Positions 42,769-51,793 are shown, counted from the stretch's first letter. The stretch: 64,000 bases of DNA from Sediminicola sp035798135 (GCA_035798135.1 JAPFBR010000002.1:558001-622000), one strand, 5' to 3'. The notes: generated by a model not told the origin, from the letters alone. Translations and numbers: made by a program.

Positions 42769-44130
42769 ATGTACGTAATACTCGATATAGAAACTACCGG
42801 TGGCAAATATAATGAAGAGGGAATCACTGAGATTGCCATCCATAGATTTAATGGACATGAAGTTGTAGATCAGTTTATAAGCCTTATCAATCCAGAGAAG
42901 GAAATACAGCCGTTCGTGGTAAACCTTACCGGCATCAACAATAAGATGTTGCGGACAGCACCCAAATTTTATGAGGTAGCAAAACGAATTGTGGAGATTA
43001 CTTCCGATGCGGTAATTGTGGCACATAACGCTCAATTCGATTATCGCATACTTCGTACTGAATTTCGTAGGTTGGGCTTTAATTTCGAACGTAAAACCTT
43101 GTGCACGGTTGATCTGTCTAAAAAATTGATCCCAGATCAGGATTCGTACAGCTTGGGGAAATTGGTGCGTTCCTTGGGTATTCCCGTAAGTGACCGCCAC
43201 AGAGCCAATGGTGACGCCCTGGCTACCTTAAAATTATTCAAACTTCTATTGTCCAAGGACAATGACAAGTCTATTGTAAAGGAGATTACCAAAGCCGCAT
43301 CTTTGGGGGAACTTTCTCCAACCCAATTGGATATAGTAGAGCAGCTTCCTTCAGTCAGGGGTGTTTATTACATGCACAACAAGGATGGTGAAATTATTTT
43401 TCTGGGCAACTCCGGCAATATCAAAAAACGGGTAAACCAACATTTTACCAGTGATGGGGCCAAGGCCAGAAAAATTCAAAAAGAAACAAAAACAGTAACT
43501 TTTGAACGTACAGGGAGTGAATTGGTAGCCCTATTGAAGGAAAATGAGGAATTGCAAAGGAACAAACCAAAGTACAATACCTATTCAAAGCGCAAGCTCT
43601 TTTCGTACGGGATTTACAAACGCATAGACCCCAATGGTTATTTCTCCCTAAGTACTGAAAGGATTAATCCCGACCCAGGTCTAGTCGCAACATTTAACAG
43701 CATCCATGCTGCTCAAAATTTTCTCTACAAAATCATTGAAGAGTTTCAATTATGTGATAAATTAAATGGCGTTTCACAGGCGAAAACAAACTGTTCCAAG
43801 TATGCCTCAGGTATCTGTTTAGGGGCATGCATCCAAAAAGAGGAAGTCTCATCCTACAATGATAGGGTTACCTTGGCCTTGGAAACCTATTCCATTGTCA
43901 ACAAGAATATGATTCTAATTGACAAAGGTCGGGAGCTGGGTGAAAAAAGCGGAATTCTGATTAAAAATGGAGTTTTTAAAGGATTAGGTTTTTTTGATTT
44001 GAATTATCAGATCAATAAGATTCAGATATTGGAAAACATAATTACCCCTATGGAGGATAATTCCAACTCAACGTTTCTCATTGAATCCCATCTTAGAAAA
44101 GGAAAGGTTACTAAAATTATTACCTTGTAA
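42769..44130 (+). CDS. DEDDh exonuclease fused to a GIY-YIG-like domain
   Basis: A 453-residue fusion. Residues 1-165 are a DnaQ-like 3'-5' exonuclease with D6 and E8 in LDIETTG, D91 in HNAQFDYRI, and the HRANGDA motif (H144, D149). Residues 195-275 resemble the UvrC N-terminal GIY-YIG nuclease: RGVYYMHNKDGEIIFLGNSGNIKKRV. In that motif the second tyrosine is F211 and the usual lysine is N214, while arginine R221 and the glutamate in GSELVALLKENEEL remain. The C-terminal 180 residues are not assigned and contain a cysteine cluster (CSKYASGICLGAC). A role in DNA repair is likely. Whether the GIY-YIG part still cuts DNA is doubtful. Confidence 0.88.
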   Translation: MYVILDIETTGGKYNEEGITEIAIHRFNGHEVVDQFISLINPEKEIQPFVVNLTGINNKMLRTAPKFYEVAKRIVEITSDAVIVAHNAQFDYRILRTEFRRLGFNFERKTLCTVDLSKKLIPDQDSYSLGKLVRSLGIPVSDRHRANGDALATLKLFKLLLSKDNDKSIVKEITKAASLGELSPTQLDIVEQLPSVRGVYYMHNKDGEIIFLGNSGNIKKRVNQHFTSDGAKARKIQKETKTVTFERTGSELVALLKENEELQRNKPKYNTYSKRKLFSYGIYKRIDPNGYFSLSTERINPDPGLVATFNSIHAAQNFLYKIIEEFQLCDKLNGVSQAKTNCSKYASGICLGACIQKEEVSSYNDRVTLALETYSIVNKNMILIDKGRELGEKSGILIKNGVFKGLGFFDLNYQINKIQILENIITPMEDNSNSTFLIESHLRKGKVTKIITL

Positions 44131-44180
44131 TCTAAACTGTTAATACATGCATATTTATTATTTTTACTAAAAAGCAACCT

Positions 44181-45014
44181 TTGAGCCACCAACCCAACCT
44201 CTCCAAAAACTGGAAAACTAAGATCCATGAAATAATATACGGGACCCATACCCCAGCAGGAAAACTTTTTGATATCATCCTGTTGATTGTCATCGTCTAC
44301 AGCATCATCATCGTGATGTTGGAAAGTGTACCAGGGATAGATAAAAACTATCACACCTTTCTAAATATATCAGAATGGGTTGTCACTATCCTGTTCACAA
44401 TGGAATATATTTTAAGGATTATAAGCGTAAAAAAACCAAAAAAATATATTTTTAGTTTCTTTGGCATCGTTGATCTTTTATCTACACTTCCCAAATATCT
44501 ATCCCTAATATTCGTTGGATCCCAATACCTTACCGCATTTAGGATATTGCGCCTCTTAAGGATATTTAGAATCCTTAAACTTGCCCGTTTTGTAGGGGCC
44601 TCCAATAATCTGGCCAGGGCGTTGAGTGCCAGCAAGACCAAAATATTAGTTTTTGTGTTTTTCATTGTCATAGTCTCTGTATTATTGGGTACGGTTATGT
44701 ACATTATAGAAGGACCACAACACGGCTTCAACAGTATCCCACATAGTGTCTATTGGACTATAGTAACTTTGACAACCGTTGGTTACGGAGATATATCACC
44801 GCAAACACCTTTGGGACAGTTTCTTGCCAGTCTTATTATGATCATTGGGTATGGTATCATTGCCGTTCCGACTGGTATAGTATCTGCAGAATACACCAGT
44901 GAAATGAACAAAAAAAATACTATTGATAATGGACGGGCATGTAGAACTTGCAGTACGGAAATCTTAGAAAAAGATGCAAAATTCTGCAGGGTCTGTGGCA
45001 CCAAATTAAGTTAA
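44181..45014 (+). CDS. voltage-gated-type potassium channel with C-terminal zinc ribbon
   Basis: A 277-residue six-transmembrane ion channel. S4 is visible as RILRLLRIFRILKLARF with arginines every third residue. The pore has the selectivity filter TTVGYGDIS (GYGD at 201-204), so potassium selectivity is expected. After S6 (SLIMIIGYGIIAVPTGIVS) a short soluble tail ends in CRTCSTEI and CRVCGTK, four cysteines (254, 257, 269, 272) that form a zinc-ribbon-like module. No ATG exists ahead of the first membrane helix, so the TTG at 44181 is the likely start. The channel precedes miaA by 5 bp, so the two are probably co-transcribed. Confidence 0.92.
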   Translation: MSHQPNLSKNWKTKIHEIIYGTHTPAGKLFDIILLIVIVYSIIIVMLESVPGIDKNYHTFLNISEWVVTILFTMEYILRIISVKKPKKYIFSFFGIVDLLSTLPKYLSLIFVGSQYLTAFRILRLLRIFRILKLARFVGASNNLARALSASKTKILVFVFFIVIVSVLLGTVMYIIEGPQHGFNSIPHSVYWTIVTLTTVGYGDISPQTPLGQFLASLIMIIGYGIIAVPTGIVSAEYTSEMNKKNTIDNGRACRTCSTEILEKDAKFCRVCGTKLS

Positions 45015-45019
45015 GATGA

Positions 45020-45922
45020 ATGGGTGACAAATGGCTTATTTCCATTGTAGGGCCGACAGGGATTGGTAAAACTGCTTTGGCCATTAAATTGGCCCAGTAT
45101 TTTGATACAGAAATTATATCTGCCGACTCCAGACAGTTTTTTAAAGAAATGGTAATTGGTACCGCTGTTCCCTCATCAGAAGAACTTGGGGCCGCAAAAC
45201 ACCATTTCATCCAAAACATCAGCATCTTTGATGAATATTCTGTTGGTGATTTTGAAAGGGATGCCATTTCCTTGCTCCACAATTTATTTCAAGAGAGGGA
45301 TATAGTGATCATGGTTGGAGGTAGCGGACTTTATATAGACGCCATAACCAAAGGGCTGGATAAATTCCCTGTAGTTGACCCTAACATCAGGGCGCAATTA
45401 AACAAGCTTATGGAAGACGAAGGTATTTCTGTCTTGCAAAAAAAACTGTCCGTTCTAGATCCAGATTATTATGCTAAAGTTGATATCGAGAATCCCCACC
45501 GGTTAATCCGGGCCCTAGAAATATGCCTTGGGACCGGAAAATCCTTTTCCTCCTTTTTAAACCAGGATAAGGTTCAACGGGAATTTAAGACCCTTAGTTT
45601 CGGTATAGATGCGGAACGTACTGTCATCTATGATCGTATTAATCAACGAGTAGATCAAATGGTAGCAGCAGGCTTGTTGGAAGAGGCTAGGACTCTTGAG
45701 CAGCACAAAGCGCTCAATGCCCTTCAAACAGTAGGATACAGAGAACTTTTTAAATATTTTGAAGGCGATTGGACCTTGGATTTTGCCATCTCCGAAATTA
45801 AAAAGAATACCCGAAGGTTTGCAAAAAGACAATTAACATGGTTTAAGAAAAATGAAGCCATTATTTGGGTAGATTACCAAACTGACATCCAAACCGTAGT
45901 GGAAAAATTAATCAAAAAATAA
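45020..45922 (+). CDS. miaA: tRNA dimethylallyltransferase
   Basis: A 300-residue enzyme that transfers a dimethylallyl group to A37 of tRNAs reading UNN codons. The P-loop GPTGIGKT (11-18) and the catalytic segment IISADSRQFFKEM are at the N-terminus. VMVGGSGLYIDAITKGLD and ENPHRLIRALEI are further family motifs, and the C-terminal part has LQTVGYRELF and RRFAKRQLTWFKK. Length is normal. The start ATG at 45020 lies 5 bp after the channel stop. The gluconate kinase gene follows after 10 bp, and the permease after that, so the four genes may share one transcript. Confidence 0.97.
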   Translation: MGDKWLISIVGPTGIGKTALAIKLAQYFDTEIISADSRQFFKEMVIGTAVPSSEELGAAKHHFIQNISIFDEYSVGDFERDAISLLHNLFQERDIVIMVGGSGLYIDAITKGLDKFPVVDPNIRAQLNKLMEDEGISVLQKKLSVLDPDYYAKVDIENPHRLIRALEICLGTGKSFSSFLNQDKVQREFKTLSFGIDAERTVIYDRINQRVDQMVAAGLLEEARTLEQHKALNALQTVGYRELFKYFEGDWTLDFAISEIKKNTRRFAKRQLTWFKKNEAIIWVDYQTDIQTVVEKLIKK

Positions 45923-45932
45923 AATCATAATC

Positions 45933-46445
45933 GTGGGACAAGCTTCTAAACATATTCTTTTTATAATGGGCGTTTCGGGATCCGGTAAATCCACAATAGG
46001 AAAATTATTGGCTGAAGCCCTGGGATATTCTTTTTTTGATGGGGATGATTTCCATCCTAAGGTTAACATAGAAAAAATGGCTTCCGGCAAGTCCTTAAAC
46101 GACGAAGATCGATACGAATGGTTGTTGTCCTTAAATGAACTGGCAAAAAAAAATTTAGAAAAAGGAGCGGTTATCGCATGTTCCGCCTTAAAGGAAAGTT
46201 ATAGAGACCTCCTTCAAAATGGGATAGGCACCGGCGTTGAATTCATATATTTAAAGGGTTCCTTTCAAGAAATTCTTGAAAGACTGCAACAAAGAAAGGA
46301 TCACTATATGCCCGTAGAATTGTTACGATCTCAATTTGAGACCCTGTCTCCACCTAAAAATGCTATAGTCGTTGCAATTAGCCAGCCTCCGGAAATAATA
46401 GTCAATTCAATTTTAACCACCCTAGAAAGTAGAGATATTAACTAA
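45933..46445 (+). CDS. gntK: gluconokinase
   Basis: A 170-residue small kinase that phosphorylates gluconate to 6-phosphogluconate. The P-loop is GVSGSGKS (13-20), followed by FFDGDDFHPKVNIEKMASGKSLNDEDRYEWL (quoted by its key parts DGDDFHP and MASGKSLNDEDR), and later VIACSALKESYRD and RKDHYMPVELLRSQFETL. These are hallmarks of the GntK/IdnK family and separate it from shikimate kinases. There is no ATG at the N-terminus; GTG at 45933 is the start. It is followed after 27 bp by a gluconate permease gene, which supports the substrate. edd and eda are not in the window. Confidence 0.95.
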   Translation: MGQASKHILFIMGVSGSGKSTIGKLLAEALGYSFFDGDDFHPKVNIEKMASGKSLNDEDRYEWLLSLNELAKKNLEKGAVIACSALKESYRDLLQNGIGTGVEFIYLKGSFQEILERLQQRKDHYMPVELLRSQFETLSPPKNAIVVAISQPPEIIVNSILTTLESRDIN

Positions 46446-46472
46446 TTTTCGAACAGCCCAACTTACATAATA

Positions 46473-47810
46473 ATGATAGAAACCCAATTAATATTATCGG
46501 TCATTCTCGGGGTGGCAGTACTCCTATTCTTAATCTTAAAATTAAAGATCAATGCATTTATAGCCCTTTTGATTGGTAGTATTATTGTTGGAATCACCGC
46601 TGGTCTAGACGCGGAGCAGATCATTAATACTGTACAGGAAGGCATGGGAAACACCTTAGGGTTTGTAGCTACGGTGGTGGGCCTAGGTGCCATGTTTGGT
46701 GCTATTTTGGAATATTCAGGTGGCGCCAAAACCATCGCCAACTTTATGATTGCAAAATTTGGTGTAAAAAAGGCACCATTGGCCATGGTAATCTCCGGAT
46801 TTGTCATAGCCATCCCTGTATTCTTTGATGTGGCCTTCATCATTTTGGTCCCAATGATATATGCATTGCAGAGAAAGACAGGGAAATCCTTATTACTGTA
46901 TGCCATTCCCCTTCTTGCAGGGTTGGCCATTACCCATGCGTTTATCCCCCCTACCCCTGGACCAATCGCTGTAGCGAACATCATAGGGGCAGAACTTGGT
47001 TGGGTGATTGTAATTGGATTTCTTGTGGGAATCCCTACAGCACTTACAAGCGGACTTTTATTTGGTAAGTTCATAGCAAAGAAGATTCATGTGGAGGCTC
47101 CAAAGGAAATAGAAAAAGGGGAACAAACAGATCTTCCCCATATAGGAATCACCCTTTGGATCATCTCTGTTCCCATTGTTTTAATCTTGTTAAATACCGT
47201 CTTGAACAGTGATTTGATAGCACTTGAAAACAAGACATTAATAAACGCTATTACTTTATTGGGCCATCCCTTTACGGCTCTAATTATTGCCAATATCCTT
47301 GCATGGTACTTTTTTGGAATCAAAAGGGGCTACAGCAAAGAAAAATTATTTAAAATTACCACAAAATCCCTAGAACCTGCTGGAACCATAATCCTATTAA
47401 CAGGTGCGGGAGGTGTCTTCAAGCAAGTACTTACCAATACAGGGGCCGGGGAATTACTGGCAACCTCCTTAAGCGAAGCCGGCATACCCTTGTTGGCATT
47501 TGCCTTTATTAGCGCTGCCATTGTAAGAATCATACAAGGGTCATCTACAGTGGCAATGATAACTGCAGCTGGATTGGTAGCTCCTTTAATGGCCAATGCC
47601 ACCTTAAGCGGCCCCCAATTGGGCTGTATGGTCATCGCAATAGCTTCTGGGGCAAGTATCTTCTCCCATGTCAATGATAGTGGATTTTGGTTGGTAGGTC
47701 AATATCTCGGGATCACCGAAAAAGAAACATTTAGGTCTTGGACCATTATGACAACCATTCTGGCCTTTACAGGATTCATAAGTGTAACTATAATCAGCCA
47801 ATTCGTATAA
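46473..47810 (+). CDS. gluconate:proton symporter (GntP family)
   Basis: A 445-residue inner-membrane transporter with about 12-14 hydrophobic segments of the GntP family. Distinctive segments are LKLKINAFIALLIGSIIVG, GNTLGFVATVVGLGAMFGAILEYSGGAKTIA (quoted by LGAMFGAILE), VFFDVAFIILVP, HAFIPPTPGPIAVANI, RIIQGSSTVAMITAAGL and HVNDSGFWLVGQYL. HVNDSGFW and PPTPGP are found in gluconate, fructuronate and related permeases. The gluconokinase gene directly upstream makes gluconate the best guess for the substrate. A strong terminator follows and is shared with the convergent two-component system. Confidence 0.93.
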   Translation: MIETQLILSVILGVAVLLFLILKLKINAFIALLIGSIIVGITAGLDAEQIINTVQEGMGNTLGFVATVVGLGAMFGAILEYSGGAKTIANFMIAKFGVKKAPLAMVISGFVIAIPVFFDVAFIILVPMIYALQRKTGKSLLLYAIPLLAGLAITHAFIPPTPGPIAVANIIGAELGWVIVIGFLVGIPTALTSGLLFGKFIAKKIHVEAPKEIEKGEQTDLPHIGITLWIISVPIVLILLNTVLNSDLIALENKTLINAITLLGHPFTALIIANILAWYFFGIKRGYSKEKLFKITTKSLEPAGTIILLTGAGGVFKQVLTNTGAGELLATSLSEAGIPLLAFAFISAAIVRIIQGSSTVAMITAAGLVAPLMANATLSGPQLGCMVIAIASGASIFSHVNDSGFWLVGQYLGITEKETFRSWTIMTTILAFTGFISVTIISQFV

Positions 47811-47813
47811 AAT

Positions 47814-47845
47814 AAAAAACCGTCCAGGATTCTGGACGGTTTTTT
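47814..47845. terminator. bidirectional terminator
   Basis: A 14-bp stem (47814-47827 with 47832-47845) with core ACCGTCCAG and CTGGACGGT, a 4-base loop, and A- and T-runs on the outer arms, between convergent genes. Confidence 0.85.
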
Positions 47846-47866
47846 AAATGTATGTGATATTAGTGT

Positions 47867-48577
47867 CTATTCTTCGGTCTTTATAACCAACCTGAAACCT
47901 TCACCATGAATGTTCAATATTTCAACATTCTCATCTACCTTAAGGTATTTTCTAAGTTTAGCAATATACACATCCATACTTCTTGATGTGAAATAGTTAT
48001 CATCCCTCCAAATTTTGGTAAGGGCCAATTCCCTTGGCATAAGATCGTTTTCATGCAGGGCTAACAAACGCAACAGTTCATTTTCCTTAGGTGAGAGTTT
48101 AATAGCCTCTTCTTCCTTAAATTTCAAAAATCTTAGTTTGGAATTCAGTTGGAATCCACCTATAGTAAACTCAAATTTCTTACTGTCCGAAAGTCCATTT
48201 GATGCTTTTCTTTGCAAAATGGCCTTAAGCTTCATAAGCAATACTTCAGAATCGAAAGGTTTGTTGAGATAGTCATCGGCACCAGCCTTATATCCTTTTA
48301 GAACATCCTCTTTCATGGTTTTTGCGGTAAGGAAAACAATTGGCACATGCTCATTCTTTTCCCTAATTTCCTTGGCCAAGGTAAAACCATCTTTATAAGG
48401 CATCATGACATCTAGGATACAAACGTCAAAATTATCTTTTTTAAATTTTTCAAAGCCTTCCATTCCATTTTTTGCCAAGACTACATCAAAGTCGTTCATG
48501 GTCAAATAATCTTTAAGGACAATCCCAAAATTGGGATCATCTTCAACCAAAAGTATTTTCTTATTCGCTGTTTCCAT
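47867..48577 (-). CDS. OmpR-family response regulator
   Basis: A 236-residue regulator with an intact receiver (acidic D13-D14, phospho-acceptor D56 in VCILDVMMP, lysine in DDYLNKPFDSE) and a C-terminal winged helix-turn-helix (about 135-232; KLSPKENELLRLLALHENDLMPRELALTKIW is the transactivation part, quoted by ELLRLLALHEND). It is like RprY of Bacteroides. It lies 9 bp downstream of the sensor kinase gene on the same strand, so the pair is one transcript in kinase-regulator order. Targets are not known; inverted and direct repeats near 50210-50235 are candidate autoregulatory sites. Confidence 0.95.
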   Translation of the reverse strand: METANKKILLVEDDPNFGIVLKDYLTMNDFDVVLAKNGMEGFEKFKKDNFDVCILDVMMPYKDGFTLAKEIREKNEHVPIVFLTAKTMKEDVLKGYKAGADDYLNKPFDSEVLLMKLKAILQRKASNGLSDSKKFEFTIGGFQLNSKLRFLKFKEEEAIKLSPKENELLRLLALHENDLMPRELALTKIWRDDNYFTSRSMDVYIAKLRKYLKVDENVEILNIHGEGFRLVIKTEE

Positions 48578-48586
48578 ATTTATTTT

Positions 48587-50167
48587 TTAAATTAAAGGTA
48601 GTTTTATATAGAAAGTACTTCCTTTACCTCTTTCACTTTCTGCATACACCTCACCCTGGTGATCTTCTATTATTCTTTTTACATAGGCTAACCCAAGGCC
48701 ATGGCCTTTTACGTTATGTATATCTCCCGTATGTTCCCTATAAAATTTTTCAAAAACTTTCTTAAGAACCACTTTGCTCATTCCTGAACCTTGATCCTGA
48801 ATTTTTATAACTATATAATTTTTTGCCAACTCCGTAAATACATCAATTTTTGGCGCATCCGGTGAATACTTAATGGCATTGTCCAAAATATTTACAATAA
48901 CATTGGTAAAGTGCATGTCATTTGCCAACACATCTGACCTCTCGGCATCTAGATGTGTTTTTATATAACCGCCTCTATCCCCTACAATAAGTTCGACATG
49001 GGCAATGGCATCATCAATAATTTCATGGGTATCGATCCTGTCCTTACTGATGTCCAGCTGGTTTTTTTCCAGTTTGGAGATACGCAATACATTTTCTACC
49101 TGGGCATGCATTCTTTTATTTTCATCCCGTATCATTTGAAGGTAACGCAATACCTTCTCTTTATCATCTATGATCTTTGGATTTTTGATCGCCTCAACCG
49201 CCAAATTGATGGTGGCAATGGGTGTCTTGAATTCATGGGTCATATTATTGATAAAATCGGACTTGATCTCAGAGATCTGTTTTTGTTTTATCAATTGATA
49301 GATGGCACTTGAATAGGCCACTACTATAACCAAGGTAAACACCAATGATAATATCGCCATTCCAAGAATAGAACTGATTAAGAACTTCTTCTTTTTTGGA
49401 AATGATATTAAAAGGGAAAAATCCGTTGCACCCTCACTATCTCCAAATATGGGCGCTTTATATAACGTACTGCCAACAAATTTAAATTTCCTTGACCTTA
49501 TTTTAGTTGGAAGTCCTTTACTATAAACACCGTATTCATAGTCGATATCTATTCCGCGATTGCGCAACTCCCTATCCAAAATTAATTCTATTTCTTGCTT
49601 GGAAACCCTTTTATGTATGGGCACTGTTTTGGCATATTCCCTAAAAACATCGTCAAATTGTGCCTTTTCAATGGAAGACAGTCCGCCAATCTTTTCCAAG
49701 GTTTGAACTGGACTTAACTTAAATCCCTTCCCATCCATACCAAAGTCTTCCTTGTATATCGTTTTTGTGCGTTTGCTAGTGAAATTTTTCAAGGTCGTAC
49801 TGTCCGTACCTATGTCATTGTCAAAGAACGTGGATGCAACATTATAATCTTCTTCCAATATTCCATGGGAATAAAAGAGTACTTCATTGGAATTGACATC
49901 CCTATCTACAAAAAAGAAATTCCTGAAATGTGATTCCTTAGGTTTTCCTAGACTGTCCTTAAGGTTTACATACCTATCCGAGTAGTCCTTTATCTCCCTA
50001 TCCTCTATCTTCTCTGTCGCCTTGGTTAAAACCTCAGAAACCGCATTTGAAAACTGCTCCTCTTTATCATCTACCGATTTCTTTATCCAATACCCTTGGA
50101 CAAAAATAATGCCCACAAGGGACAGACTCATCAGGACAACAAGGAGTACGAATAACTTCTTGTTCAT
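48587..50167 (-). CDS. sensor histidine kinase (RprX-like)
   Basis: A 526-residue membrane kinase. TM1 is at residues 5-25 (LFVLLVVLMSLSLVGIIFVQG), a periplasmic sensor domain spans about 26-265, and TM2 is at about 268-290 (ILGMAILSLVFTLVIVVAY). HisKA follows with H311 in MTHEFKTPIATI, and the HATPase domain has NILDNAIKYSPD, IQDQGSGMSK and GHGLGLAYVKRI. It phosphorylates the OmpR-type regulator encoded 9 bp downstream. The signal sensed is not known. The 85-bp gap to coaE carries TTAACA and TGTTAA as an inverted repeat (50220-50235). Confidence 0.95.
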   Translation of the reverse strand: MNKKLFVLLVVLMSLSLVGIIFVQGYWIKKSVDDKEEQFSNAVSEVLTKATEKIEDREIKDYSDRYVNLKDSLGKPKESHFRNFFFVDRDVNSNEVLFYSHGILEEDYNVASTFFDNDIGTDSTTLKNFTSKRTKTIYKEDFGMDGKGFKLSPVQTLEKIGGLSSIEKAQFDDVFREYAKTVPIHKRVSKQEIELILDRELRNRGIDIDYEYGVYSKGLPTKIRSRKFKFVGSTLYKAPIFGDSEGATDFSLLISFPKKKKFLISSILGMAILSLVFTLVIVVAYSSAIYQLIKQKQISEIKSDFINNMTHEFKTPIATINLAVEAIKNPKIIDDKEKVLRYLQMIRDENKRMHAQVENVLRISKLEKNQLDISKDRIDTHEIIDDAIAHVELIVGDRGGYIKTHLDAERSDVLANDMHFTNVIVNILDNAIKYSPDAPKIDVFTELAKNYIVIKIQDQGSGMSKVVLKKVFEKFYREHTGDIHNVKGHGLGLAYVKRIIEDHQGEVYAESERGKGSTFYIKLPLI

Positions 50168-50219
50168 TAGCGTAAAATTAGAAATTTAACATTTAGTGGA
50201 TTGTACGTTTAACCTAACC

Positions 50220-50235
50220 TTAACAAAAATGTTAA
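50220..50235. promoter_or_regulatory. 16-bp inverted repeat upstream of the kinase operon
   Basis: TTAACA (50220-50225) and TGTTAA (50230-50235) are separated by four A, with further TAACC/TTAAC repeats at 50209-50225. The site is 53 bp upstream of the kinase start, so autoregulation by the OmpR-type regulator is possible. Confidence 0.3.
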
Positions 50236-50252
50236 AATTTATTCTTTAAGCC

Positions 50253-50834
50253 TTATTCTTTAAGAAATATTTGGTGAATTTCCTGTACCTTTTTCTTGGT
50301 TTCTTCCAATTCTATATTATTGATAACATAAGTGGCTAGCGCCATCTTATCAGCTTCATTCCATTGGTTATCCATTCTGGACAATACTTGTTGTTTCTCA
50401 GATTTATCGCGTTCCATGACCCGTTTAAGTCTTGTATCCCTAGGGGCAGTTACCAAAACAACGGCGTCGTATCTATCCCGCATACCCTTCTCAAAAATAA
50501 TGGCAGCTTCTTGTATAATGTAGGGATAATCCTGTTTTTTGACCCATGACTCGAAGTGTTTCTTAACGGCAGGATGTACAATGGCGTTTAATTCATTCAA
50601 CACCTCTTTATCGGAAAAAACTTTTTTAGCGATAAAATCCCTGTTCAAGTCATCTTCAAGGTAAGCTTCTTTGCCAAAAAGTTCAATAATGGCCTTCTTG
50701 ATTTTCATTGAAGAGCCCATGAGTAATTTGGCTTCGGTATCTGAATTATAAACAGGGACGCCCAATGCGGCAAACATCCTTGCTACAGTAGACTTACCAC
50801 TACCAATCCCTCCTGTCAATCCAATTAATCTCAT
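50253..50834 (-). CDS. coaE: dephospho-CoA kinase
   Basis: A 193-residue P-loop kinase for the last step of CoA synthesis, phosphorylation of the ribose 3'-hydroxyl of dephospho-CoA. The Walker A motif is GGIGSGKS (8-15), followed by FAALGVPVYNSDTEAKLLM, and the LNAIVHPAVKKHFESW and VVLVTAPRDTRLKRVMERD segments. Length is standard. Its start overlaps the end of the YbbR gene by 4 bp (ATGA type), so translation is coupled. With panB and coaBC, three CoA-pathway genes are in the window, though not together. A 12-bp direct repeat (50239-50250, 50253-50264) sits at its 3' end. Confidence 0.96.
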   Translation of the reverse strand: MRLIGLTGGIGSGKSTVARMFAALGVPVYNSDTEAKLLMGSSMKIKKAIIELFGKEAYLEDDLNRDFIAKKVFSDKEVLNELNAIVHPAVKKHFESWVKKQDYPYIIQEAAIIFEKGMRDRYDAVVLVTAPRDTRLKRVMERDKSEKQQVLSRMDNQWNEADKMALATYVINNIELEETKKKVQEIHQIFLKE

Positions 50835-51790
50835 TGTTTTTTTAAAATATATTCTACTTCTTTCTCCAAAAGCTTTATGTCAAAAAGCCCTTCTGGCTTA
50901 TTCGCCAACTTCAAAACAATCATGGAGGATTTGGTATCCTTTACGGTGTTAAAGTCGGCCACCACTCTGAAATCAGACGCTTTTACATTTTTCAATCTTT
51001 CTATTTTTCCCTTACAAAGAACCGAGATCTTATTGGGAAATGTTTTGATCTCAATATCCTGTAGAAGATTTGTCACCTCTACCGGCACCTCCAAAATTTT
51101 TTCTGAAAATCGAGCTACTTTTCCGGATATCCTGACTTTATTGGTAGAATACCTTGTATTCACCAATTTGTTGGATTTTTCAAGGGTTAATTGTTTTAAA
51201 AAATCGTCCGTGACTTCTTTTAAGTTTACCTCTGATGTCCTTACATTTCTAATGGTGTCAACTTCATTTTTAGGCCCTGATAGGGTCACTTCTGTTGGCT
51301 CCATTTTTAAACTTCCATCCAACATATAATTCTGTGCGTAATCAATTTTCAATCTCGATATCACAGGAACGGTTTTTGAATACAAGCGATAAAGGGCAAA
51401 ATATAATGAATCCCTATTATCAATATCGACCAAGGAAATGGAGGAAGGCAACTGGCCATCTATTTGTTTAAAACATGTTTCTTGGGGCAAATAATATTTA
51501 GTTCCTTTTTTCTTGATGTAGGACAAATCCAACTGCACAATTTTGGGACTGAAATTATAACGCAAAAACTGAAATCCAGTGCATTTCAGCTTTACTTTAA
51601 GTTTATTCGTGGATGATCCTTTAAAAAGCAGGCTGTCCGGGACATTAACATACTCCAACTTAAACATTGTCGTACTGGTATACCTTTCTGTTAAATTACT
51701 AACAAACCAAGCCAATCCGGAGCACAATAAGAGGAGTGAAAAAATTTTCACTTTTCGTTTCTGTAGTCCGTTATTTGTTTTTTTTATCAC
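50831..51790 (-). CDS. YbbR-like domain protein
   Basis: A 319-residue protein with one N-terminal membrane helix (about residues 15-33, FSLLLLCSGLAWFVSNLTE) and a long extracytoplasmic part of YbbR-like beta domains, which end in repeated strands such as MEPTEVTLSGPKNEVDTIRNV and FPNKISVLCKGKIERLKNV. In Firmicutes YbbR (CdaR) regulates the cyclic-di-AMP synthase CdaA and the genes are adjacent; here the neighbour is coaE and no cdaA is in the window. The start is GTG at 51790. The gene overlaps coaE by 4 bp. The glycosyltransferase gene is 3 bp upstream. Confidence 0.85.
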   Translation of the reverse strand: MIKKTNNGLQKRKVKIFSLLLLCSGLAWFVSNLTERYTSTTMFKLEYVNVPDSLLFKGSSTNKLKVKLKCTGFQFLRYNFSPKIVQLDLSYIKKKGTKYYLPQETCFKQIDGQLPSSISLVDIDNRDSLYFALYRLYSKTVPVISRLKIDYAQNYMLDGSLKMEPTEVTLSGPKNEVDTIRNVRTSEVNLKEVTDDFLKQLTLEKSNKLVNTRYSTNKVRISGKVARFSEKILEVPVEVTNLLQDIEIKTFPNKISVLCKGKIERLKNVKASDFRVVADFNTVKDTKSSMIVLKLANKPEGLFDIKLLEKEVEYILKKQ

Positions 51791-51793
51791 TCT

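Noticed and set aside
44351..45004. Minus-strand ORFs opposite the channel gene
   Set aside because: They mirror the channel's codons and contain no independent features.
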